64,000 bases of DNA from positions 682,001-746,000 of the forward strand of contig NZ_JAHEPS010000002.1 in assembly GCF_018596335.1 (NCBI RefSeq), given 5' to 3'. The notes under the pieces were generated by a model. That model saw only the letters and a program-made list of their open reading frames with translations. It was not told the DNA's origin and ran no database searches. The stretch's first letter is position 1. Every line of letters begins with the position of its first letter. Both the position numbers and the translations under genes were made by a program. Of this stretch, positions 1-8,604 are shown piece after piece. This stretch comes from Shewanella jiangmenensis. GTDB taxonomy: Bacteria > Pseudomonadota > Gammaproteobacteria > Enterobacterales > Shewanellaceae.

Positions 1-97
1 GCTCGAAAATACGGGTCGAGTTGGCGTCGACTATGCTTTGGCCCACTTCGTTGGCGCCGCCACGAAATGCGGTCAGAATTTTGTTCAGAATGCCCAT
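1..97 (-). CDS. PspA/IM30 family protein, N-terminal fragment
   Basis: Only the first 32 codons are in the window; the gene runs off the left edge. The visible N-terminus (MGILNKILTAFRGGANEVG) has the short amphipathic helix typical of PspA/IM30 proteins, which bind stressed inner membrane. A GGAG ribosome site overlaps the end of the DUF2170 gene, whose stop codon is 11 nt upstream, so the two are co-transcribed. E. coli yjfI-yjfJ has the same DUF2170-PspA order. The family call rests on the N-terminus plus this synteny. Confidence 0.75.
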   Translation of the reverse strand, partial: MGILNKILTAFRGGANEVGQSIVDANSTRIFE

Positions 98-108
98 AAT
101 CTTGCTCC

Positions 109-522
109 TCAGTTCAGGTAATCGACCATTTCGGCAATAACTTCCAGACAGTTGTCTGACAGGACGCTGAGTTCCTGTTCAATTTCGGCCATGCTGGATT
201 TGAGTGACAACGCCCCGTACACCACGTATTTGTCGTCAATTTTGGCAAAGGCCGACAGTGGCATGGGAATGTTCAGCTCCAACATGGTTTCAAACATTTC
301 GGCGCGGGTCTCGGGTTTGACTTCGTCTTCACCCCACAGGTAGCTGATGCACAGCACCTGGTTGTCGGTCACCGACACAAAAATTGGGATCTCCTCCCGG
401 CCTACGATATTGACCTGCAGCACCTCCACATCTCCTTCGATGGGATAACAGTCAAACCGAAAACCCGTCTGGCTGTTGTCACCCAGTCCGTTGAGGTGGT
501 TGGCGATGGCGTGGATATTCAT
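109..522 (-). CDS. DUF2170 family protein (YjfI-like)
   Basis: A small acidic cytoplasmic protein of 137 residues with no signal peptide or membrane segment. It resembles YjfI (DUF2170), which is encoded beside PspA-like YjfJ in E. coli; its molecular function is not known. I start it at the ATG at 522 because AGAGGACG lies just upstream; an in-frame start at 573 would place an operator palindrome inside the coding sequence. The promoter just upstream carries two copies of a 13-bp palindrome. Probably acts with the downstream PspA-like protein in envelope stress, by inference from context. Confidence 0.75.
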   Translation of the reverse strand: MNIHAIANHLNGLGDNSQTGFRFDCYPIEGDVEVLQVNIVGREEIPIFVSVTDNQVLCISYLWGEDEVKPETRAEMFETMLELNIPMPLSAFAKIDDKYVVYGALSLKSSMAEIEQELSVLSDNCLEVIAEMVDYLN

Positions 523-535
523 AGTCGTCCTCTTT

Positions 536-548
536 GACATATTATGTC
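536..548. promoter_or_regulatory. Operator palindrome, copy 1 (GACATATTATGTC)
   Basis: A 13-bp dyad with 6-bp arms around one centre base, lying between the predicted -10 and the ribosome site of the DUF2170 gene. Its reverse complement recurs at 569-581 and 2936-2948. The spacing to copy 2 is 33 bp centre to centre, about three helical turns, which fits cooperative repressor binding. The regulator is unknown. Confidence 0.65.
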
Positions 549-555
549 TGTGTTC

Positions 556-583
556 AAAATAACACTGGGACATAATATGTCAA
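556..583 (-). promoter_or_regulatory. Promoter of the DUF2170-PspA unit
   Basis: Reading the minus strand, TTGACA (583-578), a 16-bp spacer, then TATTTT (561-556) form a good sigma-70 promoter. The -35 is embedded in operator copy 2, so a bound regulator would block RNA polymerase. Confidence 0.6.
569..581. promoter_or_regulatory. Operator palindrome, copy 2 (GACATAATATGTC)
   Basis: Exact reverse complement of copy 1. It overlaps the -35 hexamer of the DUF2170 promoter. Together the two sites bracket the promoter, a classic repression layout. Confidence 0.65.
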
Positions 584-733
584 GTGTTATTTTGGCGGTT
601 TTTTCATCGCTGCCGAACTGCATTGCCATAGCGCTTCCTGTAACAACTGCCTTTTAGTTCAGGCGTTGTCATTTGGGTAGCGCACAGGGTAATCGGCGAC
701 GTCCTTGTGTGTTAGCCGATGGCGCTGGATGAC

Positions 734-1633
734 TTAGGCCATCAGTGCCGTCAGGATAAGTGCAATTGAGATACTGATGGCCACTTCCACCGCCGCAAGC
801 CCCACATTGTGCTGACGCTCAATCTCATCGGCAAGGCGAATGCGCGCCAGCACCATGGCTTTGACCAGGGTCAGCAGCACGGTGAGGCTTAGCAGCATGA
901 TGATGGAAAAGGCAAACCACCCCAGCAGGTTACTCACATAACCTGTGGGTGAATAAATCACAAAGTGACTGGCGGCGTTGAAGCTTAATGCCATGGCCAG
1001 CATGTGGCCTGCATGGCGGATGGCGAGCGCCGTGTGGCCTTTGGCGAGCGCATCCTGCATGCAGGCGCCCTGATTACGCGAGGCAAAGCGGTTTTCCCGC
1101 ATCCGGGTCAGGAGCACCAGCATCAGCTGGGCAATCAAAAACGCGCTGACGATGGCGATAAAGGTGTTGAGGGTTAAATCTTCGACCCACAGCAGGCTGG
1201 CGCGGATGATAATGGCGGTGGCCACGGCCGCCGCTGCATCCACCAGCGCCACAGAAACATTGCCTTTGAGGATAAAGGTGTTTTTGTCGATGTTGTTGAG
1301 GGCGATTTTATCGTGCATCACCCGGCCGACCTTAATAAGCAGCATGCCAAAGAGGCCGTATGCGGTAACGCCGATGGCCTCGGTCACATAGTCGCTTGCG
1401 GGCGCGCCTGTGATGGCGCCGGTGAGCACTATGCCAAGCGCCAGCACTGCGCCGGCGGTGCTTATCCCAAAGGCGAAGTTGTCTTTTTCGGCCAGCTCTT
1501 TACTGCTATTGACGTTAACGCTCCAGCCCTGCAGGTAACGCATGGCGGTGAGCAGCAGCACGGCGATGGCCAAATCGATGCCGAGGATTATCAAAAGCTC
1601 CTGCGGCAGGCCGTGGTTTTCTAAGAGCATCAT
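734..1633 (-). CDS. DUF350 family inner-membrane protein (YjfL-like)
   Basis: A hydrophobic 299-residue protein with about eight predicted membrane segments arranged as two similar halves, for example residues 10-30, 50-75, 90-105, 130-150, 158-175, 205-230, 235-260 and 280-298. Two DUF350 units of about 130 residues explain the length; E. coli YjfL has a single unit. The function is unknown. AAGGA precedes the ATG at 1633. The lipoprotein gene ends 58 bp upstream and the DUF2170 gene follows after a 160-bp gap with its own promoter. Clustering with PspA suggests an envelope-stress role. Confidence 0.75.
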   Translation of the reverse strand: MMLLENHGLPQELLIILGIDLAIAVLLLTAMRYLQGWSVNVNSSKELAEKDNFAFGISTAGAVLALGIVLTGAITGAPASDYVTEAIGVTAYGLFGMLLIKVGRVMHDKIALNNIDKNTFILKGNVSVALVDAAAAVATAIIIRASLLWVEDLTLNTFIAIVSAFLIAQLMLVLLTRMRENRFASRNQGACMQDALAKGHTALAIRHAGHMLAMALSFNAASHFVIYSPTGYVSNLLGWFAFSIIMLLSLTVLLTLVKAMVLARIRLADEIERQHNVGLAAVEVAISISIALILTALMA

Positions 1634-1691
1634 GGTGGAGTCCTTGTTCCTTAATTCTGTGGTGTGCTTTTATCTGTGCCCGAAACGGCCG

Positions 1692-2699
1692 TTATCTGCG
1701 CCTGAAGCTGCGTTTGCTGCCTGAGGACTTTCGGTAGTTGCCGCTTTTGGAGTAGTTTGAGCGAAACTTTTGTTTTTCAGAGCCTTCTTTTTGTGCGCTT
1801 AGTTTCTGGGCACTGGTTTTCGCAGCCTGGGCGACAGTAGGGGCCTGCTGACTCTGACGCGACAGACCGCTGGCACCGGTTCGCACCTTGGCGTAGGGGC
1901 TGTCAAAGCGTTTGCCCTGATTATCAAAGCGTTTTTTGGTTTCGGTAAACACCTGCTGCTGGCGCAGCAAGTCCCTTGGCGAGCTGTAACGATAGCGGCC
2001 CACATCATGGTAATAGCTGTAATGGCGCCTGCCGGCCCAGGTGTCGTAGTAAACAGGCCGGTTGATAAGGTTTGAGAACATGGCGTACATGCCATACCAG
2101 GCCCAGAAGGAGGTGCCATCGCTAGGGGTTTGCCACTCACCATAGGCTGGGTTGCCGATAAGCTGACTGCCTGCGCCGAGGTCGTCGCCCGTGGCAGCAA
2201 TTTCGGCTTCGCGGCTGATGGCGCTGACCCGGGGCAGGGTGCCGCCAGACATATCGGCGAGGGCGTTCAGCGGATCGGACAGCATGTCGTTGTAAAGCGC
2301 AGGGTCGGCCGCCTGATACAGGTTTTCAGTCTCTGCGAGACGCAGGCTGTTATCGCTGAAACGGTTTGGATCCTCACTTTCGGCCAAGCGCCGCTCAAGG
2401 TTTTGATACAAGGGGCCGCGGCCGCCATCTTTTTCCAGTGCATCAACAATTGGCGCAAGGCTTGGGTCGGCTGCCTTGATACGCTCGCTGTAGTGGCGGA
2501 TAAGGGTCGCATTTCGCACTTCGCCTTTATCGAGCAGCTCACCCAAGGCTGCGATACGCTCGCCGGCAAGCCGTTGGTATTGACTGATTTCCTGAGCCTG
2601 CGCCGCCTCAAGTTTGGCCTGATTATCAGAGCAGCCGCTTAAACCCAGCAGCGACGCGGCCAGCGTGATGCTTGCCAGGGTATGACGCCATGTTGCCAT
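1692..2699 (-). CDS. Lipoprotein of unknown function in the DUF350/PspA cluster
   Basis: A 335-residue lipoprotein. The signal peptide ends in a lipobox (LLGLSGC, Cys about 23). Residues 25-130 are helical and charged; around 190-245 there is an aromatic-rich stretch (WAWYGMYAMF; RRHYSYYHDVGRYRYSS); the last 70 residues are very basic and low-complexity, ending SKRSFRRR. I do not recognise a named domain, and it does not look like the E. coli YjfM (DUF1190) lipoprotein that holds the equivalent position. GGGAGG lies about 11 nt before the ATG. First gene of the minus-strand cluster. Confidence 0.65.
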   Translation of the reverse strand: MATWRHTLASITLAASLLGLSGCSDNQAKLEAAQAQEISQYQRLAGERIAALGELLDKGEVRNATLIRHYSERIKAADPSLAPIVDALEKDGGRGPLYQNLERRLAESEDPNRFSDNSLRLAETENLYQAADPALYNDMLSDPLNALADMSGGTLPRVSAISREAEIAATGDDLGAGSQLIGNPAYGEWQTPSDGTSFWAWYGMYAMFSNLINRPVYYDTWAGRRHYSYYHDVGRYRYSSPRDLLRQQQVFTETKKRFDNQGKRFDSPYAKVRTGASGLSRQSQQAPTVAQAAKTSAQKLSAQKEGSEKQKFRSNYSKSGNYRKSSGSKRSFRRR

Positions 2700-2935
2700 C
2701 TAACTTCTACCTCCCGAAGTGCTGATTACCTGCGCTGCCCGGTTAAAAATCTGGGAATATTATCGGTTTATTCCATGGTTGAAGGCGGAGGGTTTATAGT
2801 AACCTTAATCGCAGGCGGGCCTTTGCAGCGTGCTTTTGTCGCCAGGATGCGAGAACTGGGTGTTGGACCCGGGCCGCATGGATGTTTAAGCACGCCTTTG
2901 CAATGCCAACGCATGGCACTAGCTATATCACTCTC

Positions 2936-2948
2936 GACATAATATGTC
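2936..2948. promoter_or_regulatory. Operator palindrome, copy 3 (GACATAATATGTC)
   Basis: Third copy of the palindrome, extended to 17 bp here (TCGACATAATATGTCGA). It lies between the divergent lipoprotein gene and glnE. On the minus strand TCGACA can act as a -35 with an AT-rich hexamer (GATATA/TATAGC) 15-17 nt further on, repeating the arrangement at copy 2. On the plus strand it falls in the glnE leader, 25 bp before the ATG. Confidence 0.55.
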
Positions 2949-2973
2949 GATACTCAGTTTGTCAGGGAATTGT

Positions 2974-5853
2974 ATGTCCAAGCCACATCAGACAGAAATC
3001 ACACCGCAGATCCTGGCCAAGGGCGAGGCGTTTTTTGCCGCTTTGAATGAGCGCTGGCCCGAGGGCGCTGCGCTGCTTGATGGCGCGGCCTGCGCCGAGC
3101 TTAAACGGATAACCGGGCTCAGTGATTTTATTGCCAGGGAGCTTTTGCGACATCCCGAGCGGATTGCCTTGCTCCAGCAGGGGCTACTCAACAAAGTGGA
3201 GCGCGCCTGCTTTGATAAAGAGCTGCACCGCGAGCTTGAGTCGGTAAGCAGCGAAGATGAGGCCAAGGCGGTGCTGCGCCGCTACCGCAATTTGCAGATG
3301 GTGCGGCTGGCGTGGCGTGACTTTACCGGACAGGTGGCGCTTAAAGAGTCGCTGCTGGACATTTCGGCGCTCGCCGAAGCGCTGATTATTGCCGCCCGCG
3401 ACTGGCTTTATAAAGACATGTGTCAGTCACTCGGCACCCCGACCGATGCCAATGGCAAGCCGCAGCCTTTGATGATCCTTGGCATGGGCAAGCTTGGCGG
3501 CCGCGAGCTTAACTTTTCGTCTGACATCGACCTGATTTTCACCTTTCCTGAGCACGGCGAGACCCAAGGCGGGCGTAAAACGCTGGATAACCAGCAGTTT
3601 TTTATCCGAATGGGGCAGCGGCTCGTGAATTTGCTGTCGCAGGTAACCGCCGATGGTTTTGTGTTTCGGGTCGATATGCGCCTGCGTCCCTATGGCGACA
3701 GCGGCCCGCTGGTGGTCAGTTTCAGCGCCCTTGAGGATTATTATCAGGAGCAGGGCCGTGACTGGGAGCGTTACGCCATGGTCAAGGCGCGCTCGCTCGG
3801 GCCCTGGAGTGGCTACAGCGACGAGCTGCACAGCCTGCTGCGCCCCTTTGTGTATCGCCGTTACATCGATTTTTCGGCCATTGAATCGCTGCGAAGGATG
3901 AAGCAGATGATTGCCCAGGAAGTGCGCCGCCGTCAGCTCACCGATAACATCAAACTCGGTGCCGGCGGCATCCGCGAAGTGGAGTTCGTGGTGCAAAGCT
4001 TTCAGCTTATCCGTGGCGGGCGCGAGCCAAGCCTGCGCACCCAAAGCCTGTTTGGCGCCATCGATACCCTCTACAGCCTGGGGCAGCTTGAATATCTGGC
4101 GGTGGATGAGCTTAAAAATGCCTATGAGCTGTTAAGGCGGGTCGAAAACCTGCTGCAGGCCATAGACGATAAGCAAACCCAGACCCTGCCCGACAACCCG
4201 CTCGACTGGCAGCGTTTATGCCATGCCCTTGAGATGGCGAATGAATTTGACCTGCGCGCCCATATCGAGGCGGCCATGGCCAAAATTCACAAGCATTTTC
4301 GCGCCACCGTTGGCGGTGAAGAAACCGAAGACAATCATGAGCACTGGACCTGGCAGTTCTGGAATGTGCAGGAAGAAGATCACGCAGAGGCACTGCTGAA
4401 AGATCAGCAAATCGACGATGCGGAGTTTTGGCCGCTGCTTAAAGCCTGGCGCGAAACCATGGCCCGTCGCCCCATAGGTCCGCGCGGCCGTGAGACACTC
4501 GACCGGATGATGCCCAAGCTGCTCGGTGAGCTGGTGATCATGCCCAAACCCTCGGCGGCATTTGCGCCTGTGTTCAACGTGGTCGAGCAGGTGCTGACCC
4601 GCACTACGTACCTTGAGCTTCTGTGCGAAAACCCCGGCGCCCGGGCCCAGTTGGTGAGCCTGTGCTGCGCCAGCCCCTGGATTGCCGATCAGCTGGCAAA
4701 ATTCCCCATGCTGCTGGATGAGCTTATCGATCCGGCGGCGCTGTATGACATCACCTCGCTCGATGACTACGGCAGTGAACTGCGCCAATATCTGCTCAGG
4801 GTTCCCGAAGATGACATGGAGCAGCAAATGGAGGCGCTGCGACAGTTTAAGCTCACGCAGCAGCTTAAGATTGCCGCCGCCGATGTGACCGGGGTGCTGC
4901 CAATTATGCAGGTAAGCGATCACTTAACCTTTTTGGCTGAGGCCATTATCGAGCAGGTGGTGCATCAGGCCTGGGGGCAGGTGGCTGCCCGCCATGGCGT
5001 GCCGCCTGCGCTTGAACCCGGTGACATGGGCTTTGCGGTGGTGGCCTATGGCAAGCTTGGCGGCATAGAGCTTGGGTATGGCTCGGATCTGGATCTGGTG
5101 TTTTTGCACAATCATCAGGGCAGCGGCGTGACGAACGGTGAGCGCCAGATTGAAGTCGGCCACTTTTATATCAAGCTTGCGCAGCGGATTTTGCATCTCT
5201 TTTCTACCCGCACCACCTCGGGTGAGCTGTATGAGGTCGATATGCGCCTGCGGCCCTCCGGCGCTTCTGGACTGCTGGTGAGTGAAATCGAGCGCTTTGG
5301 CGAATATCAGCGCGACGAAGCCTGGACCTGGGAGCATCAGGCGCTGGTGCGTTCGCGCTTTGTGTTTGGCGATAACAGCCTGGCGGCGCGTTTCAGCGAA
5401 ATTCGCGCCGAGGTGCTCGGCAAGACGCGGGATAAAGCCACGCTCAAGACCGAGGTGCGGGACATGCGCATCAAGATGCGCGAGCACCTTCTCAGTGTCG
5501 ATGCCGGTTTGTTTGACCTGAAGCAAAGCCCCGGCGGCATCGCCGACATCGAATTTATTGCCCAGTATCTGGTGCTTGCGGGCAGCCATGAGCATCCGGA
5601 GCTTACCGTCTGGTCTGACAATGTGCGGATTTTCCAGACGGCGGCAGAGCTTGATATTCTGCCGCTCAATCAGGCGCAGCAGCTGGTGGCCGCCTACTGC
5701 AACCTGCGGGATGAAAATCATCGCTTGACCCTGCAGCGTCTGGCGGGCCAACTGCCTGAAATTACGGTACAGGACCATGCCGAGCGGGTACTCAGTATCT
5801 ATCGTCAGGTGCTTGGCGGCGACGAGAGTCAGCAAAGCAGCCCGGCCTCATGA
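2974..5853 (+). CDS. glnE: Glutamine synthetase adenylyltransferase / adenylyl-removing enzyme
   Basis: Bifunctional 959-residue enzyme that adenylylates and de-adenylylates glutamine synthetase in response to PII and glutamine. Two nucleotidyltransferase domains are visible. The N-terminal de-adenylylating one has [18 protein letters not shown] near residue 170; the C-terminal adenylylating one has [20 protein letters not shown] near residue 690. Both keep the Gly-Ser/Asp-x-Asp metal-binding pattern, so both activities should be intact. Length is normal for the family (E. coli 946). The ATG at 2974 has CAGGGAA upstream; an in-frame ATG at 2944 lies inside the operator palindrome and is less likely. 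The next gene overlaps by 4 nt. Confidence 0.96.
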   Translation: MSKPHQTEITPQILAKGEAFFAALNERWPEGAALLDGAACAELKRITGLSDFIARELLRHPERIALLQQGLLNKVERACFDKELHRELESVSSEDEAKAVLRRYRNLQMVRLAWRDFTGQVALKESLLDISALAEALIIAARDWLYKDMCQSLGTPTDANGKPQPLMILGMGKLGGRELNFSSDIDLIFTFPEHGETQGGRKTLDNQQFFIRMGQRLVNLLSQVTADGFVFRVDMRLRPYGDSGPLVVSFSALEDYYQEQGRDWERYAMVKARSLGPWSGYSDELHSLLRPFVYRRYIDFSAIESLRRMKQMIAQEVRRRQLTDNIKLGAGGIREVEFVVQSFQLIRGGREPSLRTQSLFGAIDTLYSLGQLEYLAVDELKNAYELLRRVENLLQAIDDKQTQTLPDNPLDWQRLCHALEMANEFDLRAHIEAAMAKIHKHFRATVGGEETEDNHEHWTWQFWNVQEEDHAEALLKDQQIDDAEFWPLLKAWRETMARRPIGPRGRETLDRMMPKLLGELVIMPKPSAAFAPVFNVVEQVLTRTTYLELLCENPGARAQLVSLCCASPWIADQLAKFPMLLDELIDPAALYDITSLDDYGSELRQYLLRVPEDDMEQQMEALRQFKLTQQLKIAAADVTGVLPIMQVSDHLTFLAEAIIEQVVHQAWGQVAARHGVPPALEPGDMGFAVVAYGKLGGIELGYGSDLDLVFLHNHQGSGVTNGERQIEVGHFYIKLAQRILHLFSTRTTSGELYEVDMRLRPSGASGLLVSEIERFGEYQRDEAWTWEHQALVRSRFVFGDNSLAARFSEIRAEVLGKTRDKATLKTEVRDMRIKMREHLLSVDAGLFDLKQSPGGIADIEFIAQYLVLAGSHEHPELTVWSDNVRIFQTAAELDILPLNQAQQLVAAYCNLRDENHRLTLQRLAGQLPEITVQDHAERVLSIYRQVLGGDESQQSSPAS

Positions 5854-6644
5854 ACCTGAGCCGGAATAATCGCATGAAAAGCGACATAAATACGGGTCTT
5901 GGCGATGCCCAATACCGGATTGCAGCCTGCATCGATAAGCGGCCGGCCTTTATGCATCTGGACGAGCTTTCGGGGTTTCAGGGGCTGGTCGATGGCGAAA
6001 TTGCGGCTATCGGCCAGGCCTGCGGCAATGGCTGGCGCAAGGTGTTTAATGTCTACGCCAAGCTATTGTGGGCATTGGCAACTGAATGGCGACGCCAGCA
6101 GGATGAAACGGAAGCCGCGTCTGATGATGCGGCTTTGCTTGCACCGCATCTTGGGCCACTTCTAGCACAAGTTCTTGAATATCCAAGCTGGCAAGCGTAC
6201 CGCGATGCCAGATTGCTAAGGCCCGGCTCCGGCACTGCGCTGCTGTTTAGCCCGCCGCCTGTGGCTGATACCGGAGCGCACAAGGCACTGACTGCTGAAG
6301 GTGCGCACAAGGCATTGACTGCAGCAAGCGCACAAAAGGCTTTGGCCGAAGCGCCTTCGCTATACATAGTGATGGGCCGGGGTTACGGCAAGGCACTTTC
6401 ATCCGAGCCACAGCGTGGAATACGGCTTAGCTGGCTTAATGAATCCTTTGCCATCGATATCCAGCGCCGGATTATTGTTTGCCCCTATTTCGATTACCGC
6501 CAATTGAGCGACAGCCGCATTGATGAGCTGGTCGCACTCATTTTGCCCCAAAGGGCCGTTAGGCACCTTGAGGATCAGAGCCGCCCTGGCCTTGAGGAAT
6601 GGTGCCGCCCGGGCCTTGAGGAACAGGGCCGTCAGGCACCTTGA
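5850..6644 (+). CDS. DUF6942 family protein with repeat-expanded loop and tail
   Basis: Overlaps the glnE stop by ATGA, suggesting translational coupling. The core ([20 protein letters not shown], then TALLFS, then [13 protein letters not shown]) matches a conserved Shewanella/Vibrio family of unknown function that I recall as DUF6942. Between core blocks residues about 142-168 are three 9-residue repeats (GAHKALTAE type), and the C-terminus is another repeat (two RPGLEE units) running through the stop codon. Family members lack these parts as far as I recall. An alternative ATG lies at 5874. The function is unknown. Confidence 0.7.
   Translation: MNLSRNNRMKSDINTGLGDAQYRIAACIDKRPAFMHLDELSGFQGLVDGEIAAIGQACGNGWRKVFNVYAKLLWALATEWRRQQDETEAASDDAALLAPHLGPLLAQVLEYPSWQAYRDARLLRPGSGTALLFSPPPVADTGAHKALTAEGAHKALTAASAQKALAEAPSLYIVMGRGYGKALSSEPQRGIRLSWLNESFAIDIQRRIIVCPYFDYRQLSDSRIDELVALILPQRAVRHLEDQSRPGLEEWCRPGLEEQGRQAP
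6273..6353 (+). repeat. Tandem repeat, 3 x 27 bp, in-frame in the DUF6942 gene
   Basis: Copies start at 6273, 6300 and 6327 and encode three variants of a 9-residue unit ([27 protein letters not shown]). The period is a multiple of three, so the frame is kept. The unit is alanine-rich and probably forms a helix or flexible loop. Confidence 0.85.
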
Positions 6645-6649
6645 GGAAC
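6555..6649 (+). repeat. Tandem repeat, 4 x 24/25 bp, spanning the DUF6942 stop codon
   Basis: Copies of GCCGNNNGGCNCCTTGAGGA start at 6555, 6580, 6604 and 6628. The one 25-bp step and an extra C in the last copy change the reading frame, so CTTGAG, read as Leu-Glu in the first three copies, becomes CCT TGA in the last and supplies the stop codon. Confidence 0.85.
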
Positions 6650-6770
6650 TTTTTCAAAGATAAGAGACTCTTAACAGTCAGCAAGGCGCGGGGATAACAC
6701 TCTTTGCGCCTTCTTTATGCTAAGCCTTCCGGCCTTTACTCTTTAGCCGGTAAACCTGGATGTTTAAGCC

Positions 6771-6834
6771 GGCTGTTTGCGGCATTGGCTTTTCGCGATG
6801 ATGGCTGTTTGCGGCGAAGGCTCTGTGACGTTTG
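6771..6834 (+). repeat. Degenerate tandem repeat, period 16 bp
   Basis: Units beginning GGCTGTTTGCGGCATT at 6771, 6787, 6803 and (weaker) 6819, in the gap before the small lipoprotein gene. Copies 1 and 3 are nearly identical over their first 13 bases; copy 2 is diverged. Confidence 0.6.
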
Positions 6835-6869
6835 ATGCCAGAGAAGATTTGAATACAAAGGAGATGTTT

Positions 6870-7064
6870 GTGATAAGAAAAACCGCACTTTTGCTGCCCG
6901 TTACCCTGTTAAGCACCGCCTTGCTTGGTGGCTGCGAGTCGTTTGAGTGGGAAGGGGTCAGCGTTGAAGAGGAAAAGGTGTCTGATACGGCTGCGCCCGA
7001 GGCCGACCCGATGAAAACCCATAACGATCAGCTGATGAAAGACGACGCGCTTGAGCGCAAATAA
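6870..7064 (+). CDS. Small lipoprotein of unknown function
   Basis: A 64-residue precursor: a hydrophobic signal sequence and lipobox (ALLGGC) followed by about 43 acidic residues. An AAAGGAG ribosome site at 6857-6863 sits directly against an ATG at 6864 but is ideally spaced for the GTG at 6870, which I prefer. No domain is recognised. It stands alone between DUF6942 and the convergent membrane-protein gene. Confidence 0.6.
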   Translation: MIRKTALLLPVTLLSTALLGGCESFEWEGVSVEEEKVSDTAAPEADPMKTHNDQLMKDDALERK

Positions 7065-7173
7065 TCCGGCTTGTCGCAGCCCGCTTGCTGGGTTTACTTA
7101 CTGAGCATATGGGCTCTGCTTTTACACGGGGCTTGGTTTTTTTGTGCCAAGCCTTTTTAAGGCACATCTCCGT

Positions 7174-7233
7174 ATTGCTGATGCTTTTATTGCCGATGTT
7201 TTTATTGTCAATGCTTTTACTATCGATGCTTGG
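7174..7233 (+). repeat. Tandem repeat, 4 x 15 bp, over the 3' end of the membrane-protein gene
   Basis: Units ATTGCTGATGCTTTT, ATTGCCGATGTTTTT, ATTGTCAATGCTTTT and ACTATCGATGCTTGG. The stop codon of the minus-strand gene (7220-7222) lies inside the last unit and the rest of the array is downstream of the gene. Confidence 0.8.
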
Positions 7234-7687
7234 CGCGTGCGATGAGGCCGAGCCTTATCCTGCGCCCGGCAATCCAATGCCAGATAAATCCAAGGCTCAG
7301 CATCAGCCCGGCGGCCGAGTGAATAAGGCTTGCACTGAGCTGCCAATCGCTGCTGCTCAGATAATAAAGCCCGGTGCCAGTCAACATCAGCAGCAGTAGT
7401 GACAGCGCCAGCATCAGGCCGCTTTTGTGATTTTCCCGCCGGCGCCAGCCTGCGCGTATGTGCACCTGCCACAGGGCGCCAAGCAGCATCAGCAGGATAA
7501 AGGATGCCAATGCATGGCTGCTGACTATCGGCAGGCGCATGCTGCCCGGCAAAGTGCTGCCAAGCTCCCATTCCAGTTTGAATTCCATCACCCAGGGAAA
7601 CAGCGCAAGGCCAGTGAGGGCGCTCATCAGCATGGCGCCAAGGAGGAGATAGAAGAACCAATCGGGATAGCCATTGAGTTTTTTCAT
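7220..7687 (-). CDS. Four-helix membrane protein with histidine pairs (DUF4405-like b-type cytochrome)
   Basis: A 155-residue protein with four membrane segments at about 11-33, 54-76, 90-110 and 121-141. Two histidines bracket helix 2 (H58, H76) and two bracket helix 4 (H123, H137), the arrangement used by DUF4405-type and related four-helix cytochromes b to hold two haems. I start at the ATG at 7687 with TTAAGG upstream; the longer frame needs a TTG. Last gene of an operon with apbE and a flavinylated protein, so it probably passes electrons across the inner membrane to the periplasmic flavin. The haem assignment is inferred from histidine spacing. Confidence 0.65.
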   Translation of the reverse strand: MKKLNGYPDWFFYLLLGAMLMSALTGLALFPWVMEFKLEWELGSTLPGSMRLPIVSSHALASFILLMLLGALWQVHIRAGWRRRENHKSGLMLALSLLLLMLTGTGLYYLSSSDWQLSASLIHSAAGLMLSLGFIWHWIAGRRIRLGLIARAKHR

Positions 7688-7689
7688 TA

Positions 7690-8604
7690 TCAAACCTTAA
7701 GAAGACTCTGGTCGGCACGGCGGTCGGCACGGCGGTCGGCACGGCGGCCGCCAAGGCGTAAAAGCTTTGCCTCATTACCGCTGGCGGCTATTTTGGTCAG
7801 CGCATCGGCGCGCCAGGCAAAGGGGGCGATAACGCTGTGAAGCTGCGCGCTTTCAGGCATGGCGTTGCCGGTAATAATCCGCGAGGCAAAACGTGCATCT
7901 TCTTTGCCGCCGTGGCGAGAGCTGGCGATGGCGGCATTTTTAAGCCAAAGCACTTGCGATATACCCTTTTCGTTTCCAAGCGCTACGCCGTTATCGTTTC
8001 TAAGTACTAAGCCGTTATCGTTTCCAAGCGCTAAGCCATTATCGTGTCTTAGTACGATGCGAATAGCCGTTTCGCCAAACACCCGCAGATCGCCGCCAGC
8101 GTTCACCGAGGCGCCTTGCACGCCATGGCGCTTAAGGCTCGCTATCGCCAAATCCACCGCATAACCCTTGGCGATGCCATCGAGGGTTATCAGCACCGGG
8201 CGTCGAAGCCTGGCATGCCCGGGTTTAAGCTCGATATCCTGCCAGTTGCCCATGGGGATAAAAGTATGGCTAACGTGGCGTGGCAGGGCACCTGCGGCAA
8301 CGAGTTCGCCGCCCACTGTGACGTTGAAGCCGTCGTCGCTGTGCCTGCCCAAGATTTGCGCGAGTTTCAGCAGCCTCAGGCCATGGCGGCCCATGGGCTG
8401 CCAGCTGCCCGGATGGGCATTGAGCCGTGACAGCTCGCTGTCCGGCCGATGAAACGAGAGTGCCTCATCGATCGATTTCATCGCCATGAAGGCGGCCTCT
8501 ATTGCCGACTGCGGGCAGGCGCTGCCCGCATCTATGATACGGATGTCGGTGAAGGTGCCAAGCAGGGGTCTGGCTCGGCGCAACGACTCAGGGCGTTCAG
8601 GCAT
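7690..8604 (-). CDS. apbE: FAD:protein FMN transferase (ApbE)
   Basis: Attaches FMN covalently to a threonine of target proteins, using FAD and Mg2+. Conserved blocks are present: RARPLLGTFTDIRI near the start, a DSELSRLN segment, then LDGIAKGYAVDLA and VNAGGDLRVFG around residues 165-195. The start overlaps the FMN-binding target gene by 8 nt, so the enzyme and its substrate are made together. No clear signal peptide or lipobox is seen, unlike many ApbE proteins. Two repeat arrays interrupt it: four 8-residue DNG-type units near residue 200 and three RRAD units near the C-terminus. Both look like insertions outside the conserved core. Confidence 0.9.
   Translation of the reverse strand: MPERPESLRRARPLLGTFTDIRIIDAGSACPQSAIEAAFMAMKSIDEALSFHRPDSELSRLNAHPGSWQPMGRHGLRLLKLAQILGRHSDDGFNVTVGGELVAAGALPRHVSHTFIPMGNWQDIELKPGHARLRRPVLITLDGIAKGYAVDLAIASLKRHGVQGASVNAGGDLRVFGETAIRIVLRHDNGLALGNDNGLVLRNDNGVALGNEKGISQVLWLKNAAIASSRHGGKEDARFASRIITGNAMPESAQLHSVIAPFAWRADALTKIAASGNEAKLLRLGGRRADRRADRRADQSLLKV
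7710..7752 (-). repeat. Tandem repeat, 3 x 12 bp identical, 3' end of apbE
   Basis: GGTCGGCACGGC occurs three times without change (7710, 7722, 7734), with a partial fourth. It encodes a run of RRAD units. Perfect identity suggests recent expansion. Confidence 0.9.
7970..8061 (-). repeat. Tandem repeat, 4 x 24 bp, inside apbE
   Basis: Copies start at 7970, 7994, 8018 and 8042 and encode 8-residue units of the type LRNDNGLV / LGNDNGLA. The array sits between the conserved GGD block and the C-terminal lobe, where a surface loop is expected. Confidence 0.85.

Noticed and set aside
2880..2930. Sigma-54 promoter for the lipoprotein/PspA cluster
   Set aside because: TGGCAT is present, but the -24/-12 spacing to a GC element does not fit.
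2682..2942. Open frame upstream of glnE as a gene
   Set aside because: It starts within the lipoprotein gene on the other strand, has no ribosome site, and covers the promoter region.
3427..4044. Long antisense frames within glnE (also 4216-4923 and 4924-5835)
   Set aside because: Shadows of a GC-rich coding sequence; the glnE frame has clear conserved motifs throughout.
6273..7752. Repeats considered as a CRISPR array
   Set aside because: Units are contiguous with no unique spacers, lengths differ between arrays, and no cas genes are present.
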